NCBI RefSeq assembly: GCF_029285175.1 | Contig: NZ_JABEDH010000004.1 | Location: 124,001 to 188,000, forward strand | Source of the DNA: Sulfitobacter sp. M05 | GTDB lineage: Bacteria > Pseudomonadota > Alphaproteobacteria > Rhodobacterales > Rhodobacteraceae | DNA: 64,000 nt | Direction: 5' to 3' | Shown: positions 29,206 through 36,419 of the stretch, one piece after another | Numbering within the stretch: the stretch's first letter is position 1 | Layout of the letters: every line of letters begins with the position of its first letter | Position numbers and translations under genes: made by a program | The notes under the pieces: generated by a model | What the model was told of the DNA's origin: nothing | The model's database searches: none | The model's input: only the letters and a program-made list of their open reading frames with translations

Positions 29206-30024
29206 ATGTTGAAACCGATCAAAGACTGGGACGATGCTTTTGCCAATATGGCGCATATCGCCGGATCCGAAGCATTGCCCGGCCTTTGGTCGGACAGTGC
29301 GGCAGCCTACCGCGCCAGCGGGGTAAATGTCGAAACGGATATTCCCTATGGTGATCATCCGCGTGAAAAGTTCGATCTGGTCTGGCCCGAGGGCACACCC
29401 AAAGGGCTTGTTGTGTTCATTCACGGCGGGTTCTGGATGCGGCTGGATAAATCCTTTTGGACCGATTTTGCCGAAGGGGCGCGGGCAAAAGGCTGGGCGG
29501 TTTGCCTGCCCAGTTATACGCTCGCCCCAGAGGCCCGCATTCAATATATGACCACGCAAATCGGGGCGGCCATTACTGAGGCCGCGCAGCGCGTGGCCGG
29601 GCCGATCCGTCTGTCGGGCCATTCCGCCGGCGGGCATCTGGCAAGCCGCATGATCAGTGACACCAGTCCTTTGCCAAAGCTGATTCAGGACAGGGTGTGT
29701 CATACAATGTCGATCAGTGGCCTGCATGACCTGCGCCCGCTGATGCATACGGCGATGAACGATGTCTTGCATCTGGACGAAGCCGAAGCCCGTGCTGAAA
29801 GCGCCGCACTTTTGCGTCCGACCACGCAATCTCCGATCACCTGTTGGGTTGGCGGCGGCGAACGACCGGAGTTTATCCGCCAGTCCAGATTGTTGGCGCA
29901 AATTTGGGGCGGTCTGGATGCGATGATTGAATGCACCGTGGACGGGCAACATGATCACTTCACCGTCATTGAGGGGTTAAGAGACCCCGAAAGTGCAATC
30001 ACTCAGGCACTTGTCTGCACCTAA
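29206..30024 (+). CDS. Alpha/beta hydrolase, arylformamidase (KynB-like) / carboxylesterase type
   Basis: A 272-residue hydrolase. The oxyanion motif is HGGFW and the nucleophile motif GHSAGGHLA (Ser). The catalytic His is probably in GQHDHFTVIEG. HGGFW plus GHSAGGH is typical of arylformamidase-like esterases, which cut N-formyl kynurenine or related amides and esters. It is the third gene of the cupin-FMO operon and is followed by a GC-rich hairpin. Kynurenine itself is not proven; an ester made by the monooxygenase is equally possible. Confidence 0.87.
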   Translation: MLKPIKDWDDAFANMAHIAGSEALPGLWSDSAAAYRASGVNVETDIPYGDHPREKFDLVWPEGTPKGLVVFIHGGFWMRLDKSFWTDFAEGARAKGWAVCLPSYTLAPEARIQYMTTQIGAAITEAAQRVAGPIRLSGHSAGGHLASRMISDTSPLPKLIQDRVCHTMSISGLHDLRPLMHTAMNDVLHLDEAEARAESAALLRPTTQSPITCWVGGGERPEFIRQSRLLAQIWGGLDAMIECTVDGQHDHFTVIEGLRDPESAITQALVCT

Positions 30025-30032
30025 AGCGTCCC

Positions 30033-30066
30033 GCCCCCGCAGTGCGTGATGTAAATCTGCGGGGGC
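30033..30066 (+). terminator. GC-rich hairpin after the cupin-FMO-hydrolase operon
   Basis: A perfect 10-bp inverted repeat (GCCCCCGCAG / CTGCGGGGGC) with a 14-base loop lies nine bases after the hydrolase stop. No U-run follows, so it may be a weak or bidirectional terminator facing the convergent aquaporin gene. Confidence 0.55.
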
Positions 30067-30139
30067 AAGGCCGGGTTTGTGTCATTTGCAGCTGTGCCGC
30101 GCCTTACCGCATACGCCTGTGCGCAATGCCATGGTTGGG

Positions 30140-30835
30140 TTACTCCTGCTCTGGTGCGAAAGCGTCGAGGCGGCCTGATTTAAACAACAGACCTGCCGCA
30201 ACCGCACCAATGACGGGGGCGACGATAAACAGCCAAAGCTGCGCGATGGCCGTTGTGCCTGCAAAAAGGGCAGGGCCAATTGAGCGCGCAGGATTCACCG
30301 AGACACCGGTCACGTTGATGCCGACAAGGTGGATCACGACCAGCGCCAGACCAATCGCCAGACCGGCCATTGCTGCAGGCGCGCCTTTGCCGGTGGAGCC
30401 CAGAATGACAACCATGAACAGGAATGTCGCCACAACCTCGAAAACAAAGGCGGAAACCACGCTGTATTCACCGAGATAGCCCGCGCCCCAACCGTTTTGC
30501 CCCAATCCGTTCTGCGCGACAGAATAATCTGCCTTACCCGACATGATAAGCAGCAGAACCAAGGCGGCGGTGACTGCCCCTGCGACCTGCGCGATGATGT
30601 ATTTGATCGCCTCTGCCATGGTCATCCGACCCGCGGCGACCGCGCCCAACGACACTGCCGGGTTGATGTGACAGCCCGACACCGGACCGATGGCATAAGC
30701 CATCCCGATCAACGCCAGCCCAAATGCAAAACTGATCCCTGTAAGGCCGATGTCCGCGCCGGCAATCACGGCTGACCCGCAACCGAACAGTACCAGTGTG
30801 AAAGTGCCAATGAATTCTGCGATTTGTTTGTTCAT
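30140..30835 (-). CDS. aqpZ: Aquaporin (AqpZ-like)
   Basis: A 231-residue six-helix channel of the MIP family. Both NPA boxes are present: HINPAVSLG and NPARSIGPALF. The N-terminus MNKQIAEFIGTFTLVLFGCG and the GS(K)GAPAA region match the water-selective AqpZ group rather than glycerol facilitators. The ATG at 30835 follows AAGGAGATGGGAA; the open frame beyond it is not coding. It moves water across the inner membrane. Confidence 0.95.
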   Translation of the reverse strand: MNKQIAEFIGTFTLVLFGCGSAVIAGADIGLTGISFAFGLALIGMAYAIGPVSGCHINPAVSLGAVAAGRMTMAEAIKYIIAQVAGAVTAALVLLLIMSGKADYSVAQNGLGQNGWGAGYLGEYSVVSAFVFEVVATFLFMVVILGSTGKGAPAAMAGLAIGLALVVIHLVGINVTGVSVNPARSIGPALFAGTTAIAQLWLFIVAPVIGAVAAGLLFKSGRLDAFAPEQE

Positions 30836-30997
30836 TTCCCATCTCCTTGTTGGATGCAGTTTTTGATGGAAGCAAAAACCACCCCAAACTAGAGGGAAAT
30901 TCGGGGCCGGAACCTCAGAATGGTTCTTGTATTGGGGGCAAGCAGGGGGCGGCCACCAATGGGATGCCCCTCTTTCCGGCACGGTTTCGGTGAGGGA

Positions 30998-31165
30998 TCA
31001 GACGTCGTCCGGTCTCTCTAGAACGCAAATCGGCAGGTCGCCCGGATGCTGCCCGCCACCCATGTCCAGACAGATATCATCATAAATGAACCGCTGGTAC
31101 TTCTGCCCAATGATGAAGGACACAACAGCCACAAAAATCAGGGTAAGCAAGAATTTCCAACGCAT
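30998..31165 (-). CDS. Small single-span membrane protein (55 aa)
   Basis: A 55-codon frame reads MRWKFLLTLIFVAVVSFIIG, a basic start followed by a hydrophobic helix. A polar tail follows with QKYQRFIYDDICLD, two Cys and a charged end (LERPDDV). One membrane span with the tail outside or in the periplasm is likely. The SD before the ATG is weak. The composition is far from random, so I think it is real. It sits upstream of the aquaporin gene in the same direction (162-base gap). Confidence 0.65.
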   Translation of the reverse strand: MRWKFLLTLIFVAVVSFIIGQKYQRFIYDDICLDMGGGQHPGDLPICVLERPDDV

Positions 31166-31361
31166 GGGATTTCGTTAACATTTTCGCGGAGCATGGGCCA
31201 GCCGGCAAAACGTGCGGGCCACCGCTTGCGTCTGCGGCGCGGCGCTGTTTCGTAGGTGCCGATAGCGCCCGACCTTAAACATGAATCCCCAATACCCTGC
31301 CACGCTGCGCGTTCTCGGGACATCGGTGATACGAAATGCTTCAGGTTAAAGGCCGGACACT

Positions 31362-32237
31362 TTAGTGTTCGACCAGCCCCAGTTTGTCCGGGTTTCTCAT
31401 GATGTAGAACCACGCAATCTTGCCGTTTTGATCGGGCGCAAGCGTGGTGATCGAATCCAGCGCCCCCCGATGGTAACGCAAGAGCGCTGGCTTGGTATTC
31501 ACCACTGCGATCCCGTTTGTCCAGCCGGCTTCGGCGCGCGCCTTTTCGTGCAGAGCCCGAAACACCTGTAAAATTTCGCTGTCGCCGATCAACGGGCGCC
31601 GCGCCGCACGTCGTTTCGCCCCGCCGTCAGAAATTGCAACAGAGTTGGGTGTCAGCAACGACAGCGCCGCATCAAAATCTTCGGCCATGATGGCCATAAA
31701 GAACCGCTGGCTTAGATCGGCGACTTCCTCGGGCGTGGCGTCAAACCGAGGACCGGTATCTTGCAGTTTCTTTTGGGACCGACTGACCAGCTGGCGGCAG
31801 GCCGCCTCGCTGGTGCCCAGCGTGGCCGCAATGTCGCAATAGCTGGCGTCAAAGGCTTCGCGCAGGATGAATGCCGCGCGTTCGCGTTCCGTCAGCCGTT
31901 CCATGGCCCAAAGCAGCGCCAGTTCGCATTCTTGGGCAAGCTCGAACGGGTGGACCGGTTCTTGCAATTCCGATTGCATCAGGGGCTCGGGCAACCAGGG
32001 GCCGACATAGACCTCGCGTTGCCGGCGTGCGGATCGCAGGGTGTCGATTGCAATGTTGGTGGCGACCCGGCGCAGCCAGGCTGTGGGGTTGTCGATCTGG
32101 CCTGCATCGACGCGGGCCCATTTCAACCAGGTGTCTTGTACCGCGTCTTCTGCTGCCGCCCGTTCGCCCAACATGCGATAGCAAAGAGAGATCAGGATCG
32201 GGCGTTGGCCTTCGAATATGTCGATGGCGATGTTCAT
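31362..32237 (-). CDS. ECF41-type RNA polymerase sigma factor with SnoaL-like C-terminal domain
   Basis: A 291-residue extracytoplasmic-function sigma factor. Region 2 is seen in LSLCYRMLGERAAAEDAVQDT-like sequence (about 15-40), region 4 in AAFILREAFDASYCDIAATL. The C-terminal SnoaL/NTF2-like domain is the mark of group ECF41. The group's three signature motifs are present: WLPEP (81-85), DGGAK (204-208, usually DGGGK) and NPDKL (282-286). In this family the C-terminal extension itself controls activity and there is no anti-sigma factor; none is seen here. The start overlaps the CMD-like gene stop by ATGA. Confidence 0.95.
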   Translation of the reverse strand: MNIAIDIFEGQRPILISLCYRMLGERAAAEDAVQDTWLKWARVDAGQIDNPTAWLRRVATNIAIDTLRSARRQREVYVGPWLPEPLMQSELQEPVHPFELAQECELALLWAMERLTERERAAFILREAFDASYCDIAATLGTSEAACRQLVSRSQKKLQDTGPRFDATPEEVADLSQRFFMAIMAEDFDAALSLLTPNSVAISDGGAKRRAARRPLIGDSEILQVFRALHEKARAEAGWTNGIAVVNTKPALLRYHRGALDSITTLAPDQNGKIAWFYIMRNPDKLGLVEH

Positions 32238-32776
32238 GAGGAGGGCACCACCGTCATCGTTTTCTCCCCGACCTTTACACGGATACAAGTCTGATCAAAG
32301 CCTAAGCCCCGTTTCAACACCGGATATACCCGCCCGCCCGATGCTGCAAAAGAGGCGGCTGTGACCGCAGCGGGGCCAAACCGCGTTTTGATTTCATCCC
32401 GAAGTATTTCGAGTTCGGGAGTATTCGCCAGAACCGCTTGGGAAAACCGGAATCCAAGGCCGACATCCCCCGCAGCCGTTGCATTGCCTTCTAGACAAAG
32501 CGCCAGCTGCTTTTGCGGCACCTCGGCCTCTATGGCAATGTCAACGATTAACTGTCCGCACGATCCGCAATCCCCGTCCAATGTCGAGGCAAGCAAGGCA
32601 CCGGCCCAAACGCTCTGGGCATCCTTGGGGCCACGAAACTGGCTATAGAGCGGTAATATTGCCAGCCGAAGCCCCGCTGATGTCGAGGTATCCGCAACAT
32701 GGCCCATATAGCTGGTATCATAATTGTACCGCGCGCCGAACCGGCGAAAACCTGATTTGATGAGCGCACGGATCAT
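32234..32776 (-). CDS. Carboxymuconolactone decarboxylase/AhpD-like protein
   Basis: A 180-residue protein with an AhpD/CMD-type CxxC region, TLDGDCGSCGQLIVDIAIEAEVP. The usual His two residues after the second Cys in AhpD is not present, so peroxidase activity is uncertain. CMD-like proteins are one of the known partners of ECF41 sigma factors, and this gene overlaps the sigma gene by ATGA. I use the ATG at 32776, which in turn overlaps the membrane-protein gene stop. It probably is the main target of the sigma factor. Confidence 0.75.
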   Translation of the reverse strand: MIRALIKSGFRRFGARYNYDTSYMGHVADTSTSAGLRLAILPLYSQFRGPKDAQSVWAGALLASTLDGDCGSCGQLIVDIAIEAEVPQKQLALCLEGNATAAGDVGLGFRFSQAVLANTPELEILRDEIKTRFGPAAVTAASFAASGGRVYPVLKRGLGFDQTCIRVKVGEKTMTVVPSS

Positions 32777-33159
32777 GTTTTCGCCCTTTCCGGTTTCATA
32801 TTGGCCGCAGCGATTAGCCCTGCAAAAGCGGGAATCTGAATGCCGATCAGGTTGACGAGCGCAATGAGGTCTGCCGGCGTGCCGCGATGCACCCAAATCC
32901 AGATATGAAACAGCGCATGCAAGACCAACCAGGATGCACCACAAAGTCCAGCTGATTTATCATTGTTGATACCGGCCCAGATCAACGCCGCGCCGCTTGT
33001 CAGGTAGGCAAGGGCGACATCTTTGGCAAAATGAAAGTTCATTGGCCCAGTCTGCGCGACCCCGGGAATAAACTCATACCAGTGCTGCGTGGCAGCCCAC
33101 ATATAGGTCGCGGTCACAACCGCAAGTCCGCCGACCCCGATCAAAATTGAATGTCGCAT
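32773..33159 (-). CDS. Small four-helix membrane protein of the ECF41 operon
   Basis: A 128-residue integral membrane protein with about four hydrophobic helices (SILIGVGGLAVVTATYMWA, VALAYLTSGAALIWAGI, GASWLVLHALFHIWIWV, LIALVNLIGIQIPAFAGLI). Function is not recognised. It is the first gene after an ECF41-type promoter and overlaps the CMD-like gene by ATGA, making a three-gene operon: membrane protein, CMD-like protein, sigma factor. Confidence 0.75.
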   Translation of the reverse strand: MRHSILIGVGGLAVVTATYMWAATQHWYEFIPGVAQTGPMNFHFAKDVALAYLTSGAALIWAGINNDKSAGLCGASWLVLHALFHIWIWVHRGTPADLIALVNLIGIQIPAFAGLIAAANMKPERAKT

Positions 33160-33190
33160 CTTGTCTCCTGTTTTGAGGTTTCACAGACAA

Positions 33191-33217
33191 GACGATCCGG
33201 TTTGTGGGTTTGTGACG
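33191..33217 (-). promoter_or_regulatory. ECF41-type promoter of the sigma operon
   Basis: On the minus strand CGTCACA is followed after 16 bases by CGTC, about 32 bases before the first ATG. From memory, the described ECF41 consensus is TGTCACA in the -35 and CGTC in the -10 region. Six of seven and four of four bases agree. This supports autoregulation by the sigma factor two genes downstream. Confidence 0.75.
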
Positions 33218-33386
33218 GGCTTGGCGCAAAAAACCGCAGCGGGCAGTGACACGGTCGCGAATTGACTTCAGAGCAAGGGGGGCGTTACCGCGCAGAGATG
33301 CACCTGAGCCGTGGATTTCATAACACCCCAGGCGGGCTGTGCTGGGCGTCTTGCCATCAGTAATTGCGCTGGATATACAGCCTAAT

Positions 33387-33740
33387 ATGTTGATTGTTTC
33401 CGCAATTTCCTTTGTTTTGCTTATTGTGCTTGCCCTCGTGGGAGAGAGCATTCTGCCGCTTTATGGTGGCGACAGAGAGCTGGCAGCGCGGGCGTCAAAA
33501 GTCAGTTTTGTTGTTTTGGGCGGAATCGCCTTTGCTTTTGCCCAACCGGCCATCTGGGGCTTCTTTGCCGGGGCCTTGCAGCGTGTCATCCTGCGTGGGG
33601 GATCGAATTCTTCAATGGCGGAAACGCTGGCGCAACCGGGGTTCAAGTCCGGCGTCCAATCTGTTGCTTTAGGACTGTGCTGCTTGTTTCTGATTGCAAC
33701 GGCGGTTCTGGCGCTGCACCTTTGGCGGCAGCGCTGGTAA
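33387..33740 (+). CDS. Small membrane protein, first gene of the LysM/DcrB operon
   Basis: About 117 residues with three hydrophobic helices: LIVSAISFVLLIVLALVG, SKVSFVVLGGIAFAFAQPAIWG and VALGLCCLFLIATAVLALHL. No family recognised. I use the ATG at 33387; an upstream GTG at 33339 also exists and neither has a strong SD. The stop is three bases from the next start, so it belongs to the operon that follows. Confidence 0.6.
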   Translation: MLIVSAISFVLLIVLALVGESILPLYGGDRELAARASKVSFVVLGGIAFAFAQPAIWGFFAGALQRVILRGGSNSSMAETLAQPGFKSGVQSVALGLCCLFLIATAVLALHLWRQRW

Positions 33741-33743
33741 GTC

Positions 33744-34091
33744 ATGCCCAAGTTTTCGGATCAGCAATTCAAGACCTTCCGTCAGCTTAAGCGAAACGGT
33801 TTTTATGAAAAGCTGCATCTGGATTTGCGCGGGTTTATGGCACGTAAACTGCCCGATGTCGCGCTGGAAGATGGTGATGCCCGCATCAGGCAGGCCTTCC
33901 AGACCTGCGCCGATCATGGCTTTCGCACGGAAAAACAGATTACCACCTTGTCTTATATTCTGGTTACATTCCCGCGTGACTATGCGCAGTCCGAGCGCTT
34001 TGGCTGGCTCGATGCGCTGATCCGGGCGAAGGCGACGCCCGGCGTGCGTCTGAGCCGCATCAAGGCTGTTATTAAAGCAGGAGCATCCTGA
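33744..34091 (+). CDS. 115-aa uncharacterised protein
   Basis: A basic, mostly helical cytoplasmic protein (MPKFSDQQFKTFRQLKRNGF...). Family not identified. It is wedged three bases after the membrane protein and one base before the LysM gene, so it is translated as part of a tight operon. From memory, proteins of this look (FSDxQFxxFRxLKR...GFxTEKQITxLSY) occur near secreted-effector or PAAR-like genes, but I cannot prove that here. A small adaptor or chaperone role for the LysM protein is possible. Confidence 0.7.
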   Translation: MPKFSDQQFKTFRQLKRNGFYEKLHLDLRGFMARKLPDVALEDGDARIRQAFQTCADHGFRTEKQITTLSYILVTFPRDYAQSERFGWLDALIRAKATPGVRLSRIKAVIKAGAS

Positions 34092-34092
34092 C

Positions 34093-35232
34093 ATGGCCGA
34101 CGTGATCGAAATTCAAAAAGGCGACACGCTCACTCACATTGCGCGCGACCGCAATACGTCTGTGTTGCATTTGGCAACGACCAACGGCATATCAAACCCT
34201 GATAGAATTTACGCGGGCGATCCGCTTGTTGTGCCAAGCCGCCCACAAGGCCCTTCTGCGATGACGACGGCCCCACAACAGCCCACGGCCCCAACGCCGT
34301 CACCGCACGCCCCAGCTGCGCCAGCCCCTGATATGCCGCCGCAAGCTGACAGCACACCGCCGGTACAACCGCAGGCCCCCGATGCCGATACCCCACCCGA
34401 GGCAATAGACGGTGTCGAAGAGGGCGAAGAAGCCGCGGACGCAAAGTCGGACGAAGAGCCCGAAGAGGTGGTGTGCAACTGCCCGGAGGACGAAGAGGAG
34501 GACGCCGAAGAGACGGAAGGTGATCCACCAGCCGACGATGGCAAGCCGCCGATTGTTCGGGCCGGCGGGGACGAAAATGTCGATGTCCTCTATGCCGAAG
34601 GTGATGCAAACGCTGAATCGATGGGGGCCTTGGGTACGGTCGATGCCGAGGCGCGTATTGGCGCGGCGCGCATGGATCATGCCGGTACCTTTGGGGATAA
34701 TCCGGTCGGCGGTTCACAGCAGATGGACCTGATGACCGCCGGTGCAAAATTTGAGGGCGGTATTGTCAATGGTGCCGGCCTACAGGCGCAGGCCGATGCC
34801 ACAGGTGTCAGCCAGCGCGGCTCGTTGTTCTTGGGCAGCGATGAAAACAATCCCCTTCTGGAAGGCGGCGCTGCTTACACCCTTGGGTCTGCCGAAGCGA
34901 AGGCAAACGGGCTCTTGGGCAACGACGGGACGCGGCGCGGCATTGCCTTTGGTGCCGGCGCACAGGCAGCGGCAGTCAAAGGGGATCTTGATGGCGGTTT
35001 CAGCATTCCGATCCCCTTCACCGACTGGACGTTCGAAGGCCGTGGAAAACTGGGCGGTAGCCTTGGTTCGGCAGGGCTGGCGGGCAATGTGCAGGCCTTA
35101 CAAGACCTTGAGACCGGCAGGTACCATGCCGGGGTATCCGGTGCGGCGGCGCTGCTTGCCGGGATTGGCATTGATGTTGATTTAAGCCTTGGTCCCGCCT
35201 ACACAGACCGCCAGCGGCCAAATGGCCCATAG
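34093..35232 (+). CDS. LysM-domain protein without signal peptide, acidic linker and Gly/Ala-rich C-terminal domain
   Basis: A 379-residue protein. Residues 4-47 are a LysM domain (IEIQKGDTLTHIARDRN...IYAGDPLVVPS), which usually binds peptidoglycan. Residues 50-110 are Pro/Ala/Gln-rich, and about 110-160 are very acidic with a VCNCPEDEE patch. Residues 175-375 are Gly/Ala-rich with repeated short strands, ending GIGIDVDLSLGPAY. No Sec or lipoprotein signal is seen, which is odd for a cell-wall binder. LysM proteins without signals are known from phage tails, T6SS/eCIS spikes and their cargo. No such machine is in the window. Confidence 0.8.
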   Translation: MADVIEIQKGDTLTHIARDRNTSVLHLATTNGISNPDRIYAGDPLVVPSRPQGPSAMTTAPQQPTAPTPSPHAPAAPAPDMPPQADSTPPVQPQAPDADTPPEAIDGVEEGEEAADAKSDEEPEEVVCNCPEDEEEDAEETEGDPPADDGKPPIVRAGGDENVDVLYAEGDANAESMGALGTVDAEARIGAARMDHAGTFGDNPVGGSQQMDLMTAGAKFEGGIVNGAGLQAQADATGVSQRGSLFLGSDENNPLLEGGAAYTLGSAEAKANGLLGNDGTRRGIAFGAGAQAAAVKGDLDGGFSIPIPFTDWTFEGRGKLGGSLGSAGLAGNVQALQDLETGRYHAGVSGAAALLAGIGIDVDLSLGPAYTDRQRPNGP

Positions 35233-35245
35233 AAGTGGAGAAACC

Positions 35246-36298
35246 ATGACCGATATTCCCCTTCTAGCGCAGCCCACACGCGATGCGCAGGTGATCGAAG
35301 CGACCTACCTTGATGCGGTGGTGCGTGAAGGTGTCTTTATGGCGGGCGCGTTTCAGATGGCCTTGCCAAAGAACTGGACAGTGGACACCGCCGGCGCGAA
35401 AAATCCGCCAACTGTTGATACTCCGATTATCGAATTGGCCCGCGCCGTGCCCGGATTGCCAGAGGCCTTTGGTGCATCGCATGATGCGGCCGTGCAGATT
35501 TGGTGCGTTTTGCTTCCGCGGGTGATCAACGGAGTGGACTGGCTTAGAAGGTGGACCCAGACTCAGGGCTATGAAATCCATGCGATCCGCGAATTGCCCA
35601 CCAAAAACGGCATCATGGGCGATGTGGTTGTGACCTCGGCCAAGACCGGCAGATTGCACCGGATGGTCACCATAAAGGATGGTGATCTGATATTTTTGGT
35701 GGATGGTTCGATTGATCCCAAAGGCGCGCCACAAGACGCAAACCTGCAAGAAATCGCTTTGATGGCAGCCATGCGGTTCAAATTATTGGCCCCCTCAAGA
35801 ACCCGCTACGCCGAGCCGGTGTCCGAAGAAACCTTGTCCAGCCGGATCGGGCAAATCGCGTTCTTCCTTCCGCAAAGCTGGGACAAAAATCCCGCAGAGG
35901 ACGCCCCCGAAGATGGTGCCTTGCGCAGCTATGTCACGCGGGTTCAGGAGGAGGCCGCGGGCACCTTGATCGTTGCCATGGGCGGGGATGACACCACAGC
36001 CGAAGCGATGGAAGAGACCCTTGTCGCGAAATTGAACAATCAGGGCCATCAGATCGGCAAGGCAACCATGACGCTTGACGCCAAAAAGGGTGATTACCGC
36101 TTTTCGGCCTGGCGGCGGACAGGGCAGGTGGGGGCGGATCGCGGCGTGTATCTGTTAACCTTACGGGGTGGGTACGAGGACATGCCGGTGTCAATCGCGA
36201 TGCTGTCTCCATCTCCGCAAACCGCATTCGAAGCCTATGCCGTGAACCGGCGGGTTTTCGAAATTGTGCTGGAAAGCCACGCAGTCGGGCTGCGCTAA
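35246..36298 (+). CDS. Tandem DcrB/DUF1795-like protein
   Basis: A 350-residue protein with two related halves. Each half runs from a FxMALPKNW / IAFFLPQSW segment to a beta-strand region resembling DcrB/DUF1795. Half one is about residues 20-170 and half two about 185-345. DUF1795 proteins include the Eag chaperones that hold the membrane-inserting N-termini of T6SS effectors. The start at 35246 has TGGAG upstream. No signal peptide is seen, which suits a cytoplasmic chaperone. A chaperone role for a product of this operon or of the 1041-aa module is a guess. Confidence 0.65.
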   Translation: MTDIPLLAQPTRDAQVIEATYLDAVVREGVFMAGAFQMALPKNWTVDTAGAKNPPTVDTPIIELARAVPGLPEAFGASHDAAVQIWCVLLPRVINGVDWLRRWTQTQGYEIHAIRELPTKNGIMGDVVVTSAKTGRLHRMVTIKDGDLIFLVDGSIDPKGAPQDANLQEIALMAAMRFKLLAPSRTRYAEPVSEETLSSRIGQIAFFLPQSWDKNPAEDAPEDGALRSYVTRVQEEAAGTLIVAMGGDDTTAEAMEETLVAKLNNQGHQIGKATMTLDAKKGDYRFSAWRRTGQVGADRGVYLLTLRGGYEDMPVSIAMLSPSPQTAFEAYAVNRRVFEIVLESHAVGLR

Positions 36299-36419
36299 CC
36301 TCAGGCACGTTACAGCAGTTTGAGCCTATCGGTGAAAACCGTGAAATTTGCTCTGGCCGGTATCGCGTGAAGCTGTTTATGATCGGGTATTTCATATCCT
36401 TTCATTTTCTGGAGGCCCC

